DNA of 64,000 nucleotides from Brachybacterium subflavum (GCF_009299795.1 NZ_VIGP01000003.1:186001-250000), one strand, 5' to 3'; positions 43,148 through 52,479 are shown, counted from the stretch's first letter. Numbers and translations are program-made. The notes: generated from the sequence alone by a model not told the origin.

Positions 43148-43211
43148 ACAGTGCGCTCCGCGCCCGACCCGCGCGCCCCGGCCTGAGCAGCACGCTCCGA
43201 GCCCGTCCCGC
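43142..43211 (+). repeat. 39-bp-spaced direct duplication covering the tag stop codon
   Basis: GCCTGAACAGTGCGCTCCG at 43142 recurs as GCCTGAGCAGCACGCTCCG at 43181. Over 31 bp the copies match at 26 positions. The first copy contains the tag stop, so the gene end has been duplicated in tandem and has since diverged. Confidence 0.65.
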
Positions 43212-43338
43212 ACCTCCGATGGCACGCGTCGCACGCGCGGTCATACGTGGTCACACTCCTGGGCCCTGGGCCCGCGTGCGCGCGAGAGTGGCCGGGAGCG
43301 GCGCCCTGGACCCCGTCGGCCGCTCGGGAGGAGAGGTC

Positions 43339-44709
43339 ATGTCCACGACGTCGGTGCACGCCGGCTGGGACGCGCGCGACGCCCATGGCTCGCTCGTCCC
43401 CCCGATCTACGCGACCAGCGCCTACGCCCACAGCAGCCATGCCTCCCTCAAGGCGCTCTTCGCCCGCGAGAGCGAAGGGTTCGCCTACTCCCGCTCCGGG
43501 AACCCCACCACGGCCGTCCTCGAAGAGCGCATCGCCGCGCTCGAGGGCGGGATCGGAGCGATCGCCGTGGCGAGCGGGCAGGCCGCGACCACCATCGCCC
43601 TGTGCTCCCTGCTCGAGCCGGGCACCCACGTCGTGGCCTCCTCCCGGCTCTACGGCGGGACCACCGAGTTCCTCGACGACACCCTCGCCGACCTGCAGGT
43701 GAGCTGGAGCGCCGTCGACCCCTGGGACCTCGACGGGTGGCGCGCCGCGATCCGCCCGGAGACCCGCGTCGTCCTCCTCGAGTCGATCGCGAATCCGGGC
43801 GCGGAGCTGGCCGACCTCGATGCCATCAGCACCATCGCCCACGAGCACGGCGCGGTGGTCGTCGTCGACTCGACCCTCGCGAGCCCCGCCCTCTACCGGC
43901 CCGGGGAGCACGGAGCCGACGTGGTCGTGCACTCGGCCACCAAGTACCTCGCCGGGCACGGCACCACCATCGCCGGGCTCATCGTCGACATCGGCTCCTT
44001 CGACCCGCGCCGATGTCCCGAGCGCTGGCCGCGCCTGACCACCCCCAACGAGCGCTTCCACGTGACGTTCGCCGACGAGTACGAGGACGGCGGCTCCGGG
44101 CTGCTGGGCCTCGCCCGCGCCAAGTACGTCACGGATTTCGGCGCCACCCTTCCCGCCCAGAGCGCGCGCGACGTGCTCGTGGGCATCGAGACCCTCGACC
44201 TGCGCCTGGAGCGCATCAGCGCGCACGCCGAGCAGATCGCTCGCAGCCTGCAGGGCGCGGACGGCCTCGCCCGTGTGAACCACCCGTCGGCCCCCGGGCG
44301 CAGCGACGCGCATCTCGCCGCGCGGGACTTCCCCCGCGGCACCTCGGGAGTGTTCTCGATCGACCTCGAGGGTGGGGAGGCGGCTGCGGCCGCGTTCTGC
44401 GACGCCCTGAGCGTCTTCACCCTCGCGGTGAACATCGGCGACGTCCGCTCGCTGGTCTGCCATCCGGCGACGACGACCCACTCGCACCTCAGTCCCGAGC
44501 AGCGGGCCGCCTGCGGCGTGGGCGAGGGCACGGTGCGGCTCAGCATCGGCCTCGAGAACCTGGACGACCTGCTCGCCGACCTGCGGCGGGGTCTCGCCGC
44601 CGCGCGGACGGCGCGCGACGCGGCACAGGGGCTCGCGGTGCAGAGCGCCGCGTCGAGCCGCGCCTCGGTGTTCAGCGGCGCGGGCGCTTCCCGCTCGCGA
44701 ACTGCTTGA
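43339..44709 (+). CDS. metY: O-acetylhomoserine sulfhydrylase-type PLP enzyme
   Basis: A 456-residue Cys/Met-metabolism PLP enzyme. N-terminal STTSVHAGWDARDAHGSLVPP, the SGQAATTIALCSLLEPGTHVV cofactor-binding segment, PLP Lys in VVHSATKYLAGHGTT near residue 206 and the end GVGEGTVRLSIGLENLDDLL fit MetY, which makes homocysteine from O-acetylhomoserine and sulfide. A related gamma-synthase role is possible. GGAGGAGAG precedes ATG 43339. The last 12 codons overlap an antisense zinc-ribbon gene. No S-adenosylmethionine riboswitch was recognised upstream. Confidence 0.9.
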   Translation: MSTTSVHAGWDARDAHGSLVPPIYATSAYAHSSHASLKALFARESEGFAYSRSGNPTTAVLEERIAALEGGIGAIAVASGQAATTIALCSLLEPGTHVVASSRLYGGTTEFLDDTLADLQVSWSAVDPWDLDGWRAAIRPETRVVLLESIANPGAELADLDAISTIAHEHGAVVVVDSTLASPALYRPGEHGADVVVHSATKYLAGHGTTIAGLIVDIGSFDPRRCPERWPRLTTPNERFHVTFADEYEDGGSGLLGLARAKYVTDFGATLPAQSARDVLVGIETLDLRLERISAHAEQIARSLQGADGLARVNHPSAPGRSDAHLAARDFPRGTSGVFSIDLEGGEAAAAAFCDALSVFTLAVNIGDVRSLVCHPATTTHSHLSPEQRAACGVGEGTVRLSIGLENLDDLLADLRRGLAAARTARDAAQGLAVQSAASSRASVFSGAGASRSRTA

Positions 44710-44884
44710 CCCGGCCGAACCAGCCGCCGCCGCTCACGGCATGCCCGACCCCGCCGCCCACGGCGTGCCCTGCGGAGGCGCCGAGGATCCGGTCGTTGCA
44801 GCGCTCGCAGAGCACGCGCCCCGTGAACGACCTCCGGGCGCGGCCCCGGATCACTCTCCTGCACTGTTCGCATCGCTGAGCCAT
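44672..44884 (-). CDS. small zinc-ribbon protein
   Basis: A 70-residue basic protein. CEQC near residue 5 and CERC near residue 26 form a plausible Cys4 zinc ribbon (VIRGRARRSFTGRVL lies between). A Gly/His-rich linker and a basic tail follow. Function unknown. It overlaps the 3' end of metY by 38 bp on the opposite strand and starts 92 bp downstream of the PYROXD2-like gene on the same strand. The paired Cys motifs make chance unlikely, but no homologue is known to me. Confidence 0.6.
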   Translation of the reverse strand: MAQRCEQCRRVIRGRARRSFTGRVLCERCNDRILGASAGHAVGGGVGHAVSGGGWFGRVKQFASGKRPRR

Positions 44885-44976
44885 GCCTCGAGTCTGCCCC
44901 AGCGGGGCAGATCCGTCGAACGGGCCGCACGCCCCGACCGGTCGGCTCCCTGGGTGTGCGCAGACTCCTCGCGCTC

Positions 44977-46461
44977 TCACGCGCCGGGACCGAGGTCGGG
45001 GGCCCGGCGGATCCCGAAGCGCTCGCGCAGGACGCGCCGCGCAGCGAAATGGCCGCCGAGCCCGTGGACCCCCGGCCCCGGGGGCGTCGCGGACGAGCAC
45101 AGGAAATGGCCGTCGTCCGAGAGCCGGTAGGGATCCCAGACCGCGCGGGGCCGCGCGATCATGCGGAACATGGTGACCGTCCCCATCGCGATGTCGCCGC
45201 CCACGATGGCCCGGTCGTGCTCGCCCATGCGCGCGGCGGGGATGCCGCGCGCGGCGACGATGGTGTCGCGGAATCCAGGCGCGCTCGCCTCGATCTGCGC
45301 GATCACGGCCTCGGTGGGATCCTCCATGCCACCCACGGGCACGTGCGCGTACGCCCAGATCGGCCGCAGCCCGCCGACCTCGCGGGAGGGATCGGCGACC
45401 GCCGGATCGCTCACGAGCACCACGGGATGCTCCGGGAAGCGGCCCGCGAGCACCTGGTTCTCGGCCGCGGCGACCTGCTCGCGGGTGCCGCCCAGATGCA
45501 CGGTCCCCGCGCGGCCCACGTCCGGGTGCGCCCAGGGGATCGGCCCGCTGGTGACCAGATCGACCTTCGCCGCGGCGCCCGCGTGCCCGAGGCCCCGCAG
45601 TCCGCGGGCGGTGCGGCGGGGGATCGAGCGGCCGAGGATCCGGGCGGCGTCGTCGGCGCTCGTGTCCAGGAGCACGGCGCGCGCCGGCGGAAGATCCGCG
45701 AGCGATCGGACGGGACGGTCCACGATCACGCTGCCGCCGTGGGCGCGCAGGTCCTCGAGGAGGGCATCGGCGATGGCCTGGCTGCCGCCGACGGGGATCG
45801 GCCAGCCGCCCGCGTGCGCGAGCGAGGCCAGGAGCAGCGAGACCCCGGCGCCGGCGAGCGAGGGCAGGGGGCTGATGCCGTGCGCGGCGACCCCGGTGAG
45901 CAGGGCGCGTGCCCTCTCCGTGCGCAGGGGCGAGTCCCAGGCCCGGGTGCCCTGCTGCAGCACCCGCAGCCCGAACCGGGCGCCGGCCGTGAGACCGGCG
46001 GGGGAGAGCACCTCCGAAGGGATCGAGCGCTTGTCGCCCAGCGCGAGCGCTGTGACCGCGTCGGCATGGCGGGCGAGGGGCTCGAGCATGCGACGCCAGG
46101 TGGGGCCGTCGGGACCGAGCCCCTCGACCGTGCGGTCGAGGTCGTGCCAGGCGATGCCCGCGTCGCCGCCCGGCAGCGGCTGGGCATAGGAGACCTCGGG
46201 CACGACGGTGCGCACGCCGCGCGCGGCGAGGTCGAACTCGCGCAGGAACGGGCTCGCGAGCGCCATCGGGTGCACGGCCGAGCAGATGTCGTGGACGATC
46301 CCGGGGCCGAGGCCCAGGTCGAGCGTGCGGGCGCCGCCGCCCAGGGTCTCCTCGGCCTCGAGGACCTGGACGCTCAGGCCTGCACGGGCGAGGGTGACCG
46401 CCGCCGCGAGCCCGTTGGGCCCGGAGCCCACGATCACTGCGTCCAGGGAGGGGGAAGCCAT
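44977..46461 (-). CDS. phytoene-desaturase/PYROXD2-like FAD oxidoreductase
   Basis: A 494-residue flavoprotein. FAD dinucleotide motif [21 protein letters not shown] at residues 8-28, [12 protein letters not shown], and the C-terminal [20 protein letters not shown] that resembles CrtI-family ends. It is likely a soluble or peripheral dehydrogenase; no carotenoid genes are adjacent, so desaturase activity is not claimed. The start is set by TAGGCT six bases upstream. It is divergent from the gene pair at 46580 with a 118-bp gap. Confidence 0.88.
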   Translation of the reverse strand: MASPSLDAVIVGSGPNGLAAAVTLARAGLSVQVLEAEETLGGGARTLDLGLGPGIVHDICSAVHPMALASPFLREFDLAARGVRTVVPEVSYAQPLPGGDAGIAWHDLDRTVEGLGPDGPTWRRMLEPLARHADAVTALALGDKRSIPSEVLSPAGLTAGARFGLRVLQQGTRAWDSPLRTERARALLTGVAAHGISPLPSLAGAGVSLLLASLAHAGGWPIPVGGSQAIADALLEDLRAHGGSVIVDRPVRSLADLPPARAVLLDTSADDAARILGRSIPRRTARGLRGLGHAGAAAKVDLVTSGPIPWAHPDVGRAGTVHLGGTREQVAAAENQVLAGRFPEHPVVLVSDPAVADPSREVGGLRPIWAYAHVPVGGMEDPTEAVIAQIEASAPGFRDTIVAARGIPAARMGEHDRAIVGGDIAMGTVTMFRMIARPRAVWDPYRLSDDGHFLCSSATPPGPGVHGLGGHFAARRVLRERFGIRRAPDLGPGA

Positions 46462-46467
46462 TCTCGA

Positions 46468-46473
46468 AGCCTA
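46468..46473 (-). promoter_or_regulatory. -10 box (TAGGCT) of the PYROXD2-like gene
   Basis: The minus strand reads TAGGCT, six bases (TCGAGA), ATG 46461: a leaderless arrangement. Confidence 0.5.
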
Positions 46474-46566
46474 GTGGTCGGGCCGGGCCATCGCGCACGG
46501 AACCCGGAGCTCCAGGCCGCGGGGCATGGTCGGCGTGGGCTTCGGCCCGGGCGGCTCCGCGTTCCC

Positions 46567-46572
46567 TATCGT
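46567..46572 (+). promoter_or_regulatory. -10 box (TATCGT) of the HTTM partner gene
   Basis: TATCGT is followed by seven bases and ATG 46580. It shares a short divergent region with the leaderless PYROXD2-like promoter. Confidence 0.45.
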
Positions 46573-46579
46573 GGGCGCA

Positions 46580-47146
46580 ATGACCGAAGATCCCGCGCCC
46601 CCTCGCGATCGACCCAGCGTGCACGGCCCCGAGCAGGCCCATGATCACGGGGGCGGCCCCTCGACGGGAGAGACCGCGGGAGGCCCCGGCGCCGCGGTGC
46701 CGGGCGTGCGACGGATGGGTCCCGTCGGCCTCGCCTGGCGGGTCCTCGCCATGGTCGCGGGACTGGCCGTGCTGACGGCCGCGCAGATCGGCCACACCGA
46801 CGACTTCTTCCCGTTCAGCGCCATGGCCATGTTCGCCCAGCCCCGCGACCCGGACGGCATCATCGACGACACCTGCCTCGAGGGCACCCGCGAGGGCAGC
46901 GACGAGATCGTCCCGCTCGGCTTCCCCGACGCCGAGATCGCGCGCTCCGACGTCGAGGGGAACCTCCGCAACATCCGCAAGGACCCCCAGCAGCTCGCGC
47001 CGCTCGCTCGCGCCGTCGACGCCCACCATCCCGACGCGCCGCGGCTGACGAGCCTCACCGTCTGCAGCGACCGCTATCACCTGCGCTCGGGCGCGCCCGA
47101 CGGTCCGCCCGAGCACGTCGCCCTGGTCACCTGGGAGGCGCGATGA
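46580..47146 (+). CDS. membrane-anchored protein, partner of the HTTM gene
   Basis: A 188-residue protein with a disordered 50-residue N-terminus, one membrane helix (VGLAWRVLAMVAGLAVLTAA, about residues 49-68) and an external domain of about 115 residues that opens DDFFPFSAMAMFAQPRDPDG. Two Cys (DDTCLEG and LTVCSDRY) could form a disulfide outside the cell. Its stop overlaps the HTTM start (ATGA), so the two almost certainly work together. I do not know the family; a membrane-redox role is a guess. Confidence 0.75.
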   Translation: MTEDPAPPRDRPSVHGPEQAHDHGGGPSTGETAGGPGAAVPGVRRMGPVGLAWRVLAMVAGLAVLTAAQIGHTDDFFPFSAMAMFAQPRDPDGIIDDTCLEGTREGSDEIVPLGFPDAEIARSDVEGNLRNIRKDPQQLAPLARAVDAHHPDAPRLTSLTVCSDRYHLRSGAPDGPPEHVALVTWEAR

Positions 47147-48180
47147 GCCCCGCGATCTCCACGGACACGAGCACCGCGCCCCCGGCGAGGCGAGCGAGGG
47201 GACGGCTGCTCGATGTCCTCGCCCCGGCGCTCCCTCTCGCGCGTCTCGCGGTGATGCGCCGGCTGATCAGCGCGTTCGTGGTCTTCGACGTGCTGCTGGT
47301 CTCGAACGACGTGATCGGCCACGCCGCGAACCCCGAGTACTTCCGGCCGACGGCGCTCATGCGGCTCCTGCACCTGCCCGCGGTGACGCCGGTGCTGGGC
47401 TGGGGGCTGCTGGTGGTCGTCCTGGCCTCCGGGGCGCTGGGAGCCCTGGGGCGCGCGCCGCGTGCGAGCGGCGGGGTCCTCGCCGTGAGCTTCTGGACCT
47501 GGATGCTCTACTCCCAGGGCTACGGCTACATCAGCCACGACCACGTGGCGCTCATGGTCGCCGTGGCCGTGCTGCCCACCGCCGGCATCGCGAGGACCCG
47601 GGCCGACGGGCTGGACGCGACCGACGGGCTGGACGCGACCGACGGGCTGGACGGGGCCGACGGGGCCGGCCGCGCCGACCGGGCCGACGCGGCCGGCGCG
47701 GGCGTGCTCTCCCGCCAGGCGGGCTGGGCGCTGCGCTGCATCCAGATCGCCGTGGTGCTCACCTACTTCTACTCCGTGCTCGAGAAGTCGGTGATCTCCG
47801 GATCCCCGGCGACCTGGGCGAACAGCGCCGTGTTCGCCTTCGCCTTCATCCGCCGCGGCGCCCCGTGGGTGCAGTGGATGCTGGACGCGCCCTGGCTGTT
47901 CCGGCCGGCCCAATGGGCGCTCATCGTCCTCGAGACCATCTCGCCGCTCGCCCTGTTCCTGCGCGGCCGGAAGCTCTACGCGCTGATCGGCGTCTTCCTC
48001 GCCTTCCACCTCGCGACCTTCGTGGCGCTCGGGATCCACTTCCTGCCCACGGTGGTGTGCTGGGCGGCGTTCCTGCCGCTCGAGAGGATCGCCGCGCGAT
48101 GGCGCGGGCGCGTCCGGCACCGGCGTGCTGCGCGCACGGGCGCCGCGCACCCCTCCCGCGCGGAGGCCGGCGCCGAGTAG
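47143..48180 (+). CDS. HTTM-domain (vitamin K-dependent gamma-carboxylase-like) membrane protein
   Basis: A 345-residue polytopic membrane protein. It has about seven hydrophobic segments. ARLAVMRRLISAFVVFDVLL begins the HTTM-type topology, WMLYSQGYGYISHDHVALMV holds the conserved His, and VLTYFYSVLEKSVISG is the YFxSxxxK-like helix of the family. In animals this fold carboxylates Glu with vitamin K; bacterial members have unknown functions and may use menaquinone. An in-frame 18-bp minisatellite encodes residues 155-184. It ends in TAG, which starts the next gene's -10. Confidence 0.83.
   Translation: MSPAISTDTSTAPPARRARGRLLDVLAPALPLARLAVMRRLISAFVVFDVLLVSNDVIGHAANPEYFRPTALMRLLHLPAVTPVLGWGLLVVVLASGALGALGRAPRASGGVLAVSFWTWMLYSQGYGYISHDHVALMVAVAVLPTAGIARTRADGLDATDGLDATDGLDGADGAGRADRADAAGAGVLSRQAGWALRCIQIAVVLTYFYSVLEKSVISGSPATWANSAVFAFAFIRRGAPWVQWMLDAPWLFRPAQWALIVLETISPLALFLRGRKLYALIGVFLAFHLATFVALGIHFLPTVVCWAAFLPLERIAARWRGRVRHRRAARTGAAHPSRAEAGAE
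47605..47694 (+). repeat. in-frame 18-bp minisatellite inside the HTTM gene
   Basis: Five consecutive 18-bp units: the first two are identical (GACGGGCTGGACGCGACC), the third differs at two bases, and the last two have drifted. They encode DGLDAT-DGLDAT-DGLDGA-DGAGRA-DRADAA, in a loop between membrane helices. Confidence 0.85.
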
Positions 48181-48183
48181 CCT
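48178..48183 (+). promoter_or_regulatory. -10 box (TAGCCT) overlapping the HTTM stop codon
   Basis: TAG ends the HTTM gene and begins TAGCCT. Transcription would start near 48190, giving a 45-base leader with a hairpin before the PIG-L gene. Confidence 0.4.
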
Positions 48184-48191
48184 CGGAGACC

Positions 48192-48215
48192 GGGCGGCCC
48201 GAGGAGGGGCCGCCC
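48192..48215 (+). promoter_or_regulatory. leader hairpin before the PIG-L gene
   Basis: GGGCGGCCC and GGGCCGCCC form a perfect 9-bp stem around GAGGAG. It may end HTTM transcription or modulate the next gene. The true ribosome-binding site (GAGGGGAG) is downstream of it. Confidence 0.5.
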
Positions 48216-48235
48216 TCCGACCGAGGGGAGTCCTC

Positions 48236-49000
48236 ATGCCCAGCCACCAGGCCGCCCGCGCCCTGCCGACGCTCCCGGACCAGGACGTGCGCCGCGTCCT
48301 GTGCGTGGTCGCGCACCCCGATGACATGGAGTACGGGGCGTCCGCCGCGGTGCACCGCTGGACCGCGCGCGGCGTCGAGGTGACCTACCTCCTGCTCACC
48401 GCAGGGGAGGCGGGCATGGCGGAGCCCCCCGAGGTGGTCGGGCCGCTGCGGGCCCGCGAGCAGCGGGCCGCCTGCACGACGGTGGGCGTCGAGGACCTGC
48501 GGATCCTCGCCCATCCCGACGGCATGCTCGAGCCCGCGCTCGACCTGCGCCGCGACGTGGCCCGCACCGTCCGCGACGTGCGCCCGGATCTCGTGCTCAC
48601 CCCGACCTACGAGGTCGAGGCCTACGGCTCCCTGAACCAGGCGGACCACCGCGCGGCCGGGATGGCGGCCGCCGACGGCACCCGCGACGCCGCGAACCCC
48701 TGGGTGTTCCGCGAGCTCGGGCACGACGGGTACCGGCCGTGGCAGGCCCGGGCACTGCTCGTCGTCGGCCACTCGCGTCCGACGCACGCGATCCCCGTCG
48801 GCCCCGACGACGCCGAGGCGTCGATCGCCTCCCTGCGCAGCCACGAGGCGTACCTCGCGCACGTCACCGGGCATCCCGCGCCCGAGGAGCTCATCCCGCG
48901 CGCCCTGCGGGAGGGCGGCGCGCAGGCCGAGGGCGGCGGGCTCGCCGTCACCGCGCGCGTCTTCGACCTCGGCGGGCTCGGCGGCACGACGGGGGAGTGA
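48236..49000 (+). CDS. PIG-L/LmbE-family deacetylase
   Basis: A 254-residue zinc-dependent N-acetyl hydrolase. The AHPDD motif is VVAHPDDMEYGASA near residue 25, with the downstream metal His in NQADHRAAG near residue 137. Members deacetylate GlcNAc-type sugars, including MshB in mycothiol synthesis and the mycothiol-conjugate amidase Mca. Length and lack of further Mca motifs leave the substrate open. GAGGGGAG precedes ATG 48236. It converges on metG with a 12-bp gap. Confidence 0.9.
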   Translation: MPSHQAARALPTLPDQDVRRVLCVVAHPDDMEYGASAAVHRWTARGVEVTYLLLTAGEAGMAEPPEVVGPLRAREQRAACTTVGVEDLRILAHPDGMLEPALDLRRDVARTVRDVRPDLVLTPTYEVEAYGSLNQADHRAAGMAAADGTRDAANPWVFRELGHDGYRPWQARALLVVGHSRPTHAIPVGPDDAEASIASLRSHEAYLAHVTGHPAPEELIPRALREGGAQAEGGGLAVTARVFDLGGLGGTTGE

Positions 49001-49012
49001 CCCGCCTGCGGA

Positions 49013-50806
49013 TCAGGCCTCGGGGTCGAGCCGCTCGAGCTCCTCATCGACGACCTTCGGGTCGAGCTTGGTGAAGATCGGCGAGGGCTTGGAGACCGGG
49101 CGCCCGGTCTCGACCTCGCGGTGGCCCCATGCGGGCACGTCCGTGTAGTCGCCCGTGATGATCGCGTAGGAGGGGCCGCCGTCCAGGTCATCGACCTCGC
49201 GGGCCTCGGGCAGCGGGGCGATCTGCCGGTGCCCGCCGAGCGCCCGCTCGACCGCGTTCGCGGAGAACGGGAGGAACGGCGCGAGGATGGTGTTGAGGTC
49301 GGTGACGGCCTGCGCGAGCACGTGGAGCACCGTGTGCAGGCGCTCCTGCTGCTCGGGCGCCTTGAGCTTGAAGGGCTCGGTCTCCGAGACGTAGCGGTTC
49401 GCCTCGCCCACCAGGCGCATGGCCTCGGCGATCGCGGCGCGCTGCCGGTGGGCCTCGATGAGGGAGCCGACGGCCTCGAAGCCCGCCTCGATCTGGGACA
49501 GCAGTGCCCGGTCGACGTCCTGGAGCTCACCGGCTGCGGGGATCTCTCCGAGGTTCTTCGCGATCATCGCGGCCGTGCGGTTCACGAGGTTGCCCCACCC
49601 GGCGACGAGCTCGTTGTTCGTGCGGGAGACGAACTCGGACCAGGTGAAGTCCGCGTCCTGGTTCTCCGGGCCCGCAGCGGAGATGAAGTAGCGCACCGCG
49701 TCGGGCTGGTAGCGCTCGAGCATGTCGCGCACGTAGATGACGATGCGCTTGGAGGAGGAGAACTTCCTGCCCTCCATGGTGAGGAACTCGCTCGAGACCA
49801 CCTCGGTGGGCAGGTTCAGCTCGCCGAAGCGGCCGGGCTCGCCGCCCTTGTCACCCTCGCCGTTCTGGGCGATGAGCTCCGCCGGCCAGATCTGCGAGTG
49901 GAAGACGATGTTGTCCTTGCCCATGAAGTAGTAGGTGAGGGCCTCGGGATCGTTCCACCAGCGGCGCCACGCCTCCGGATCGCCCTGGCGGCGCGCCCAC
50001 TCGATGGAGGCGGAGAGGTAGCCGATCACGGCGTCGAACCAGACGTAGAGGCGCTTGGTGGGCTGGTCCTCCCAGCCCGGCACGGGGATGCCCCAGTCGA
50101 TGTCGCGGGTCATCGCGCGCGGCTTGATGTCCTGGAGGATGTTCTGGCTGAAGCGGATCACGTTGGGACGCCACAGGCCCGTGGCCTCGCGCTCGTCGAG
50201 CCAGCGCCCGAGCTCCGCCGCGAGCGCCGGCAGGTCCAGGAAGTAGTGGGTGGTCTCGATGAACTCCGGGGTCTCGCCGTTGATGCGGGAGACCGGGTCG
50301 ATGAGGTCCGTCGGATCCAGCTGGTTGCCGCAGGTGTCGCACTGGTCGCCGCGCGCGCCCGGCGCGCCGCAGATCGGACAGGTGCCCTCGATGTAGCGGT
50401 CGGGCAGGGTCCGGCCGGTCGACGGCGAGATCGCCCCCGAGGTGTTCTGCTCGAGCATGTAGCCGTTGTCGCGCACCACCTCGAACATCTCCTGCACCAC
50501 CGCGTAGTGGTTGCGCGTCGTGGTGCGCGTGAACAGGTCGTAGCTGAGGCCCAGCGCGACGAGGTCGTCGACGATGATCCGGTTGTTGCGGTCGGCGAGC
50601 TCGCGGGCGGTCACGCCCTCCTTGTCGGCCTCGACCAGGATCGGGGTGCCGTGCTCGTCGGTGCCGGAGACCATGAGCACGTCGTGGCCCGCCATGCGCA
50701 TGAAGCGCGAGAAGACGTCGGAGGGGACGCCGAAGCCGGCGACATGACCGATGTGGCGGGGACCGTTGGCGTACGGCCAGGCGACCGCGGACAGGACAGT
50801 GCTCAT
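49013..50806 (-). CDS. metG: methionyl-tRNA synthetase
   Basis: A 597-residue class I synthetase charging initiator and elongator tRNA-Met. The HIGH motif is in [13 protein letters not shown] at about residue 15, and a zinc knuckle is built from CPICGAPG and CDTCGNQ. The KMSKS-type loop reads GRKFSSSK. There is no C-terminal tRNA-binding (Trbp111-like) extension, as in other short actinobacterial MetRS. TAGACT lies eight bases before the ATG. It is divergent from the UDP-glucose pyrophosphorylase gene across 73 bp. Confidence 0.97.
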   Translation of the reverse strand: MSTVLSAVAWPYANGPRHIGHVAGFGVPSDVFSRFMRMAGHDVLMVSGTDEHGTPILVEADKEGVTARELADRNNRIIVDDLVALGLSYDLFTRTTTRNHYAVVQEMFEVVRDNGYMLEQNTSGAISPSTGRTLPDRYIEGTCPICGAPGARGDQCDTCGNQLDPTDLIDPVSRINGETPEFIETTHYFLDLPALAAELGRWLDEREATGLWRPNVIRFSQNILQDIKPRAMTRDIDWGIPVPGWEDQPTKRLYVWFDAVIGYLSASIEWARRQGDPEAWRRWWNDPEALTYYFMGKDNIVFHSQIWPAELIAQNGEGDKGGEPGRFGELNLPTEVVSSEFLTMEGRKFSSSKRIVIYVRDMLERYQPDAVRYFISAAGPENQDADFTWSEFVSRTNNELVAGWGNLVNRTAAMIAKNLGEIPAAGELQDVDRALLSQIEAGFEAVGSLIEAHRQRAAIAEAMRLVGEANRYVSETEPFKLKAPEQQERLHTVLHVLAQAVTDLNTILAPFLPFSANAVERALGGHRQIAPLPEAREVDDLDGGPSYAIITGDYTDVPAWGHREVETGRPVSKPSPIFTKLDPKVVDEELERLDPEA

Positions 50807-50814
50807 GGGACGCA

Positions 50815-50820
50815 AGTCTA
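50815..50820 (-). promoter_or_regulatory. -10 box (TAGACT) of metG
   Basis: TAGACT on the minus strand ends eight bases before ATG 50806. Together with the box at 50868 it gives two back-to-back near-leaderless promoters. Confidence 0.45.
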
Positions 50821-50867
50821 CGGACACCGCGCCCGAACGCGGACCGCGAACGCGCCGCCGTGACCGA

Positions 50868-50873
50868 TACCCT
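50868..50873 (+). promoter_or_regulatory. -10 box (TACCCT) of the UDP-glucose pyrophosphorylase gene
   Basis: TACCCT, six bases (GGCCAC), ATG 50880. There is no purine-rich ribosome-binding site, consistent with a leaderless mRNA. Confidence 0.55.
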
Positions 50874-50879
50874 GGCCAC

Positions 50880-52259
50880 ATGAGCACCCATGGTCTTTCC
50901 GCAGCCCAGCAGAAGATGCGAGACGCCGGCGTCGCCCAGACGGCGATCGACGTGTTCTCCCGCTACTACCAGCAGCTCGAGGAGGGCGTCACCGGGTCGA
51001 TCCCGGAGGACACCATCTCCCCGTACCTCGACCCGCCCCGGCTCGAGGACGTCACGATCGACCCGTTCCAGGCCAAGGAGGCCTTCGACCGCCTCGCGAT
51101 CATCAACCTCAACGGGGGCCTGGGCACCTCGATGGGCATGGACCGCGCGAAGTCGCTGCTGCCCGTGCGCGACGGCAGGTCCTTCCTGCAGATCATCGTC
51201 GAGCAGGTCCTCGCCGCCCGGAAGGCGACGGGCTCCCCGCTGCCCCTGCTGTTCATGGACTCTTTCCGCACGCGCGAGGACACCCTCGCGGTGCTCGAGC
51301 AGTACCCGGACCTGCCCGTCGGCGACCTCCCGCTGGACTTCCTGCAGAACAAGGAGCCCAAGCTGCGGGCCGACGACCTCGAGCCCGTCACCTGGGAGGC
51401 GGATCCGGACCTCGAGTGGTGCCCGCCCGGCCACGGCGATCTCTACACGGCGCTGCAGACCTCCGGTGTCCTCCAGAAGCTCCTGGACGCCGGCTTCAAG
51501 TACGCGTCCGTGTCGAACTCCGACAACCTCGGCACGCTGCCGAACCCCGTGCTGGCCGGCTGGTTCGCCGCGTCCGGCGCGCCCTACGCGGCGGAGCTGT
51601 GCCCGCGCACGCCCGCGGACCGCAAGGGCGGGCACCTCGCGGTGAGGAAGTCCGACGGCCGGCTCATCCTGCGCGACACCGCGCAGACGCCGGAGGACGA
51701 GATGGACTTCTTCACCGACGAGCACCGCCACCCCTTCTTCCACACGAACAACCTGTGGATGGACCTCGAGAAGCTCGACGCGGTGCTGCGCGAGAACGAC
51801 GGCGTGATGCCGCTGCCGATGATCCGCAACGCCAAGACCGTCGACCCCTCGGACAAGACCAGCACGCCCGTTTACCAGATCGAGTCCGCGATGGGCGCCG
51901 CGATCGAGGTGTTCGAGGGAGCGAGCGCGATCGTCGTCGGCCGCGACCGCTTCCTGCCCGTGAAGGCCACGAGCGACCTGCTGCTGGTGCGCTCGGACGT
52001 CTATGAGCTCGACCCCAAGCGTGCGCTCGTCCGGCAGGTGCCGTCGGCGCCGACCGTCTCCCTCGACGGCGACCACTTCAAGCTGATCGGCGACTTCGAC
52101 GCCCGCTTCCCGCACGGCGTGCCGTCCCTGCGCGAGGCCGCCTCGCTGCGCGTCGAGGGCGACCACACCTTCGGGCGTGACGTCGTCGCTCGCGGCGACG
52201 CGGTCGTCGGCCCCGAGGATCCCGCGCAGATCCCCGACGGGACCGTGCTCGGGGGCTGA
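50880..52259 (+). CDS. UTP-glucose-1-phosphate uridylyltransferase, eukaryotic UDPGP type
   Basis: A 459-residue enzyme forming UDP-glucose for cell-envelope glycans. [20 protein letters not shown] near residue 77 is the UDPGP nucleotide-binding signature. [24 protein letters not shown] and [10 protein letters not shown] follow in family order. It is unrelated to the short GalU proteins common in bacteria. A leaderless -10 sets the start. The 482-bp convergent gap after it contains repeats but no gene. Confidence 0.93.
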   Translation: MSTHGLSAAQQKMRDAGVAQTAIDVFSRYYQQLEEGVTGSIPEDTISPYLDPPRLEDVTIDPFQAKEAFDRLAIINLNGGLGTSMGMDRAKSLLPVRDGRSFLQIIVEQVLAARKATGSPLPLLFMDSFRTREDTLAVLEQYPDLPVGDLPLDFLQNKEPKLRADDLEPVTWEADPDLEWCPPGHGDLYTALQTSGVLQKLLDAGFKYASVSNSDNLGTLPNPVLAGWFAASGAPYAAELCPRTPADRKGGHLAVRKSDGRLILRDTAQTPEDEMDFFTDEHRHPFFHTNNLWMDLEKLDAVLRENDGVMPLPMIRNAKTVDPSDKTSTPVYQIESAMGAAIEVFEGASAIVVGRDRFLPVKATSDLLLVRSDVYELDPKRALVRQVPSAPTVSLDGDHFKLIGDFDARFPHGVPSLREAASLRVEGDHTFGRDVVARGDAVVGPEDPAQIPDGTVLGG

Positions 52260-52330
52260 TCTTGGCGCAGCGCCCCGTCGAGGTCAGCCGAAGCGGGGCG
52301 CGGCGCCGGCGGGTCCTCGCGCCGCGCGTC

Positions 52331-52414
52331 GTCGGGGCCTGTCTGGGCCCGTCGATTCTCGCGCGGCGCCCCGTCGGGGACTGTGCGGGCTCATCGACCC
52401 CGTGTGTCGCCCCG
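52331..52414 (+). repeat. degenerate 42-bp tandem duplication
   Basis: GTCGGGGCCTGTCTGGGC at 52331 recurs as GTCGGGGACTGTGCGGGC at 52373. It is the first of three repeat structures in the gene-free stretch 52260-52741. Confidence 0.5.
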
Positions 52415-52479
52415 GTGATGCCGGCTGAATGGGGGTGCGTTCTCCCGTCGGGCCTGCTGCGGCGAGGGAGCTGTCCTGC

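Noticed and set aside
43148..43338. SAM-type riboswitch or McbR-like site before metY
   Set aside because: I could not find the conserved core of a SAM riboswitch; the sequence is mostly the tag-end duplication.
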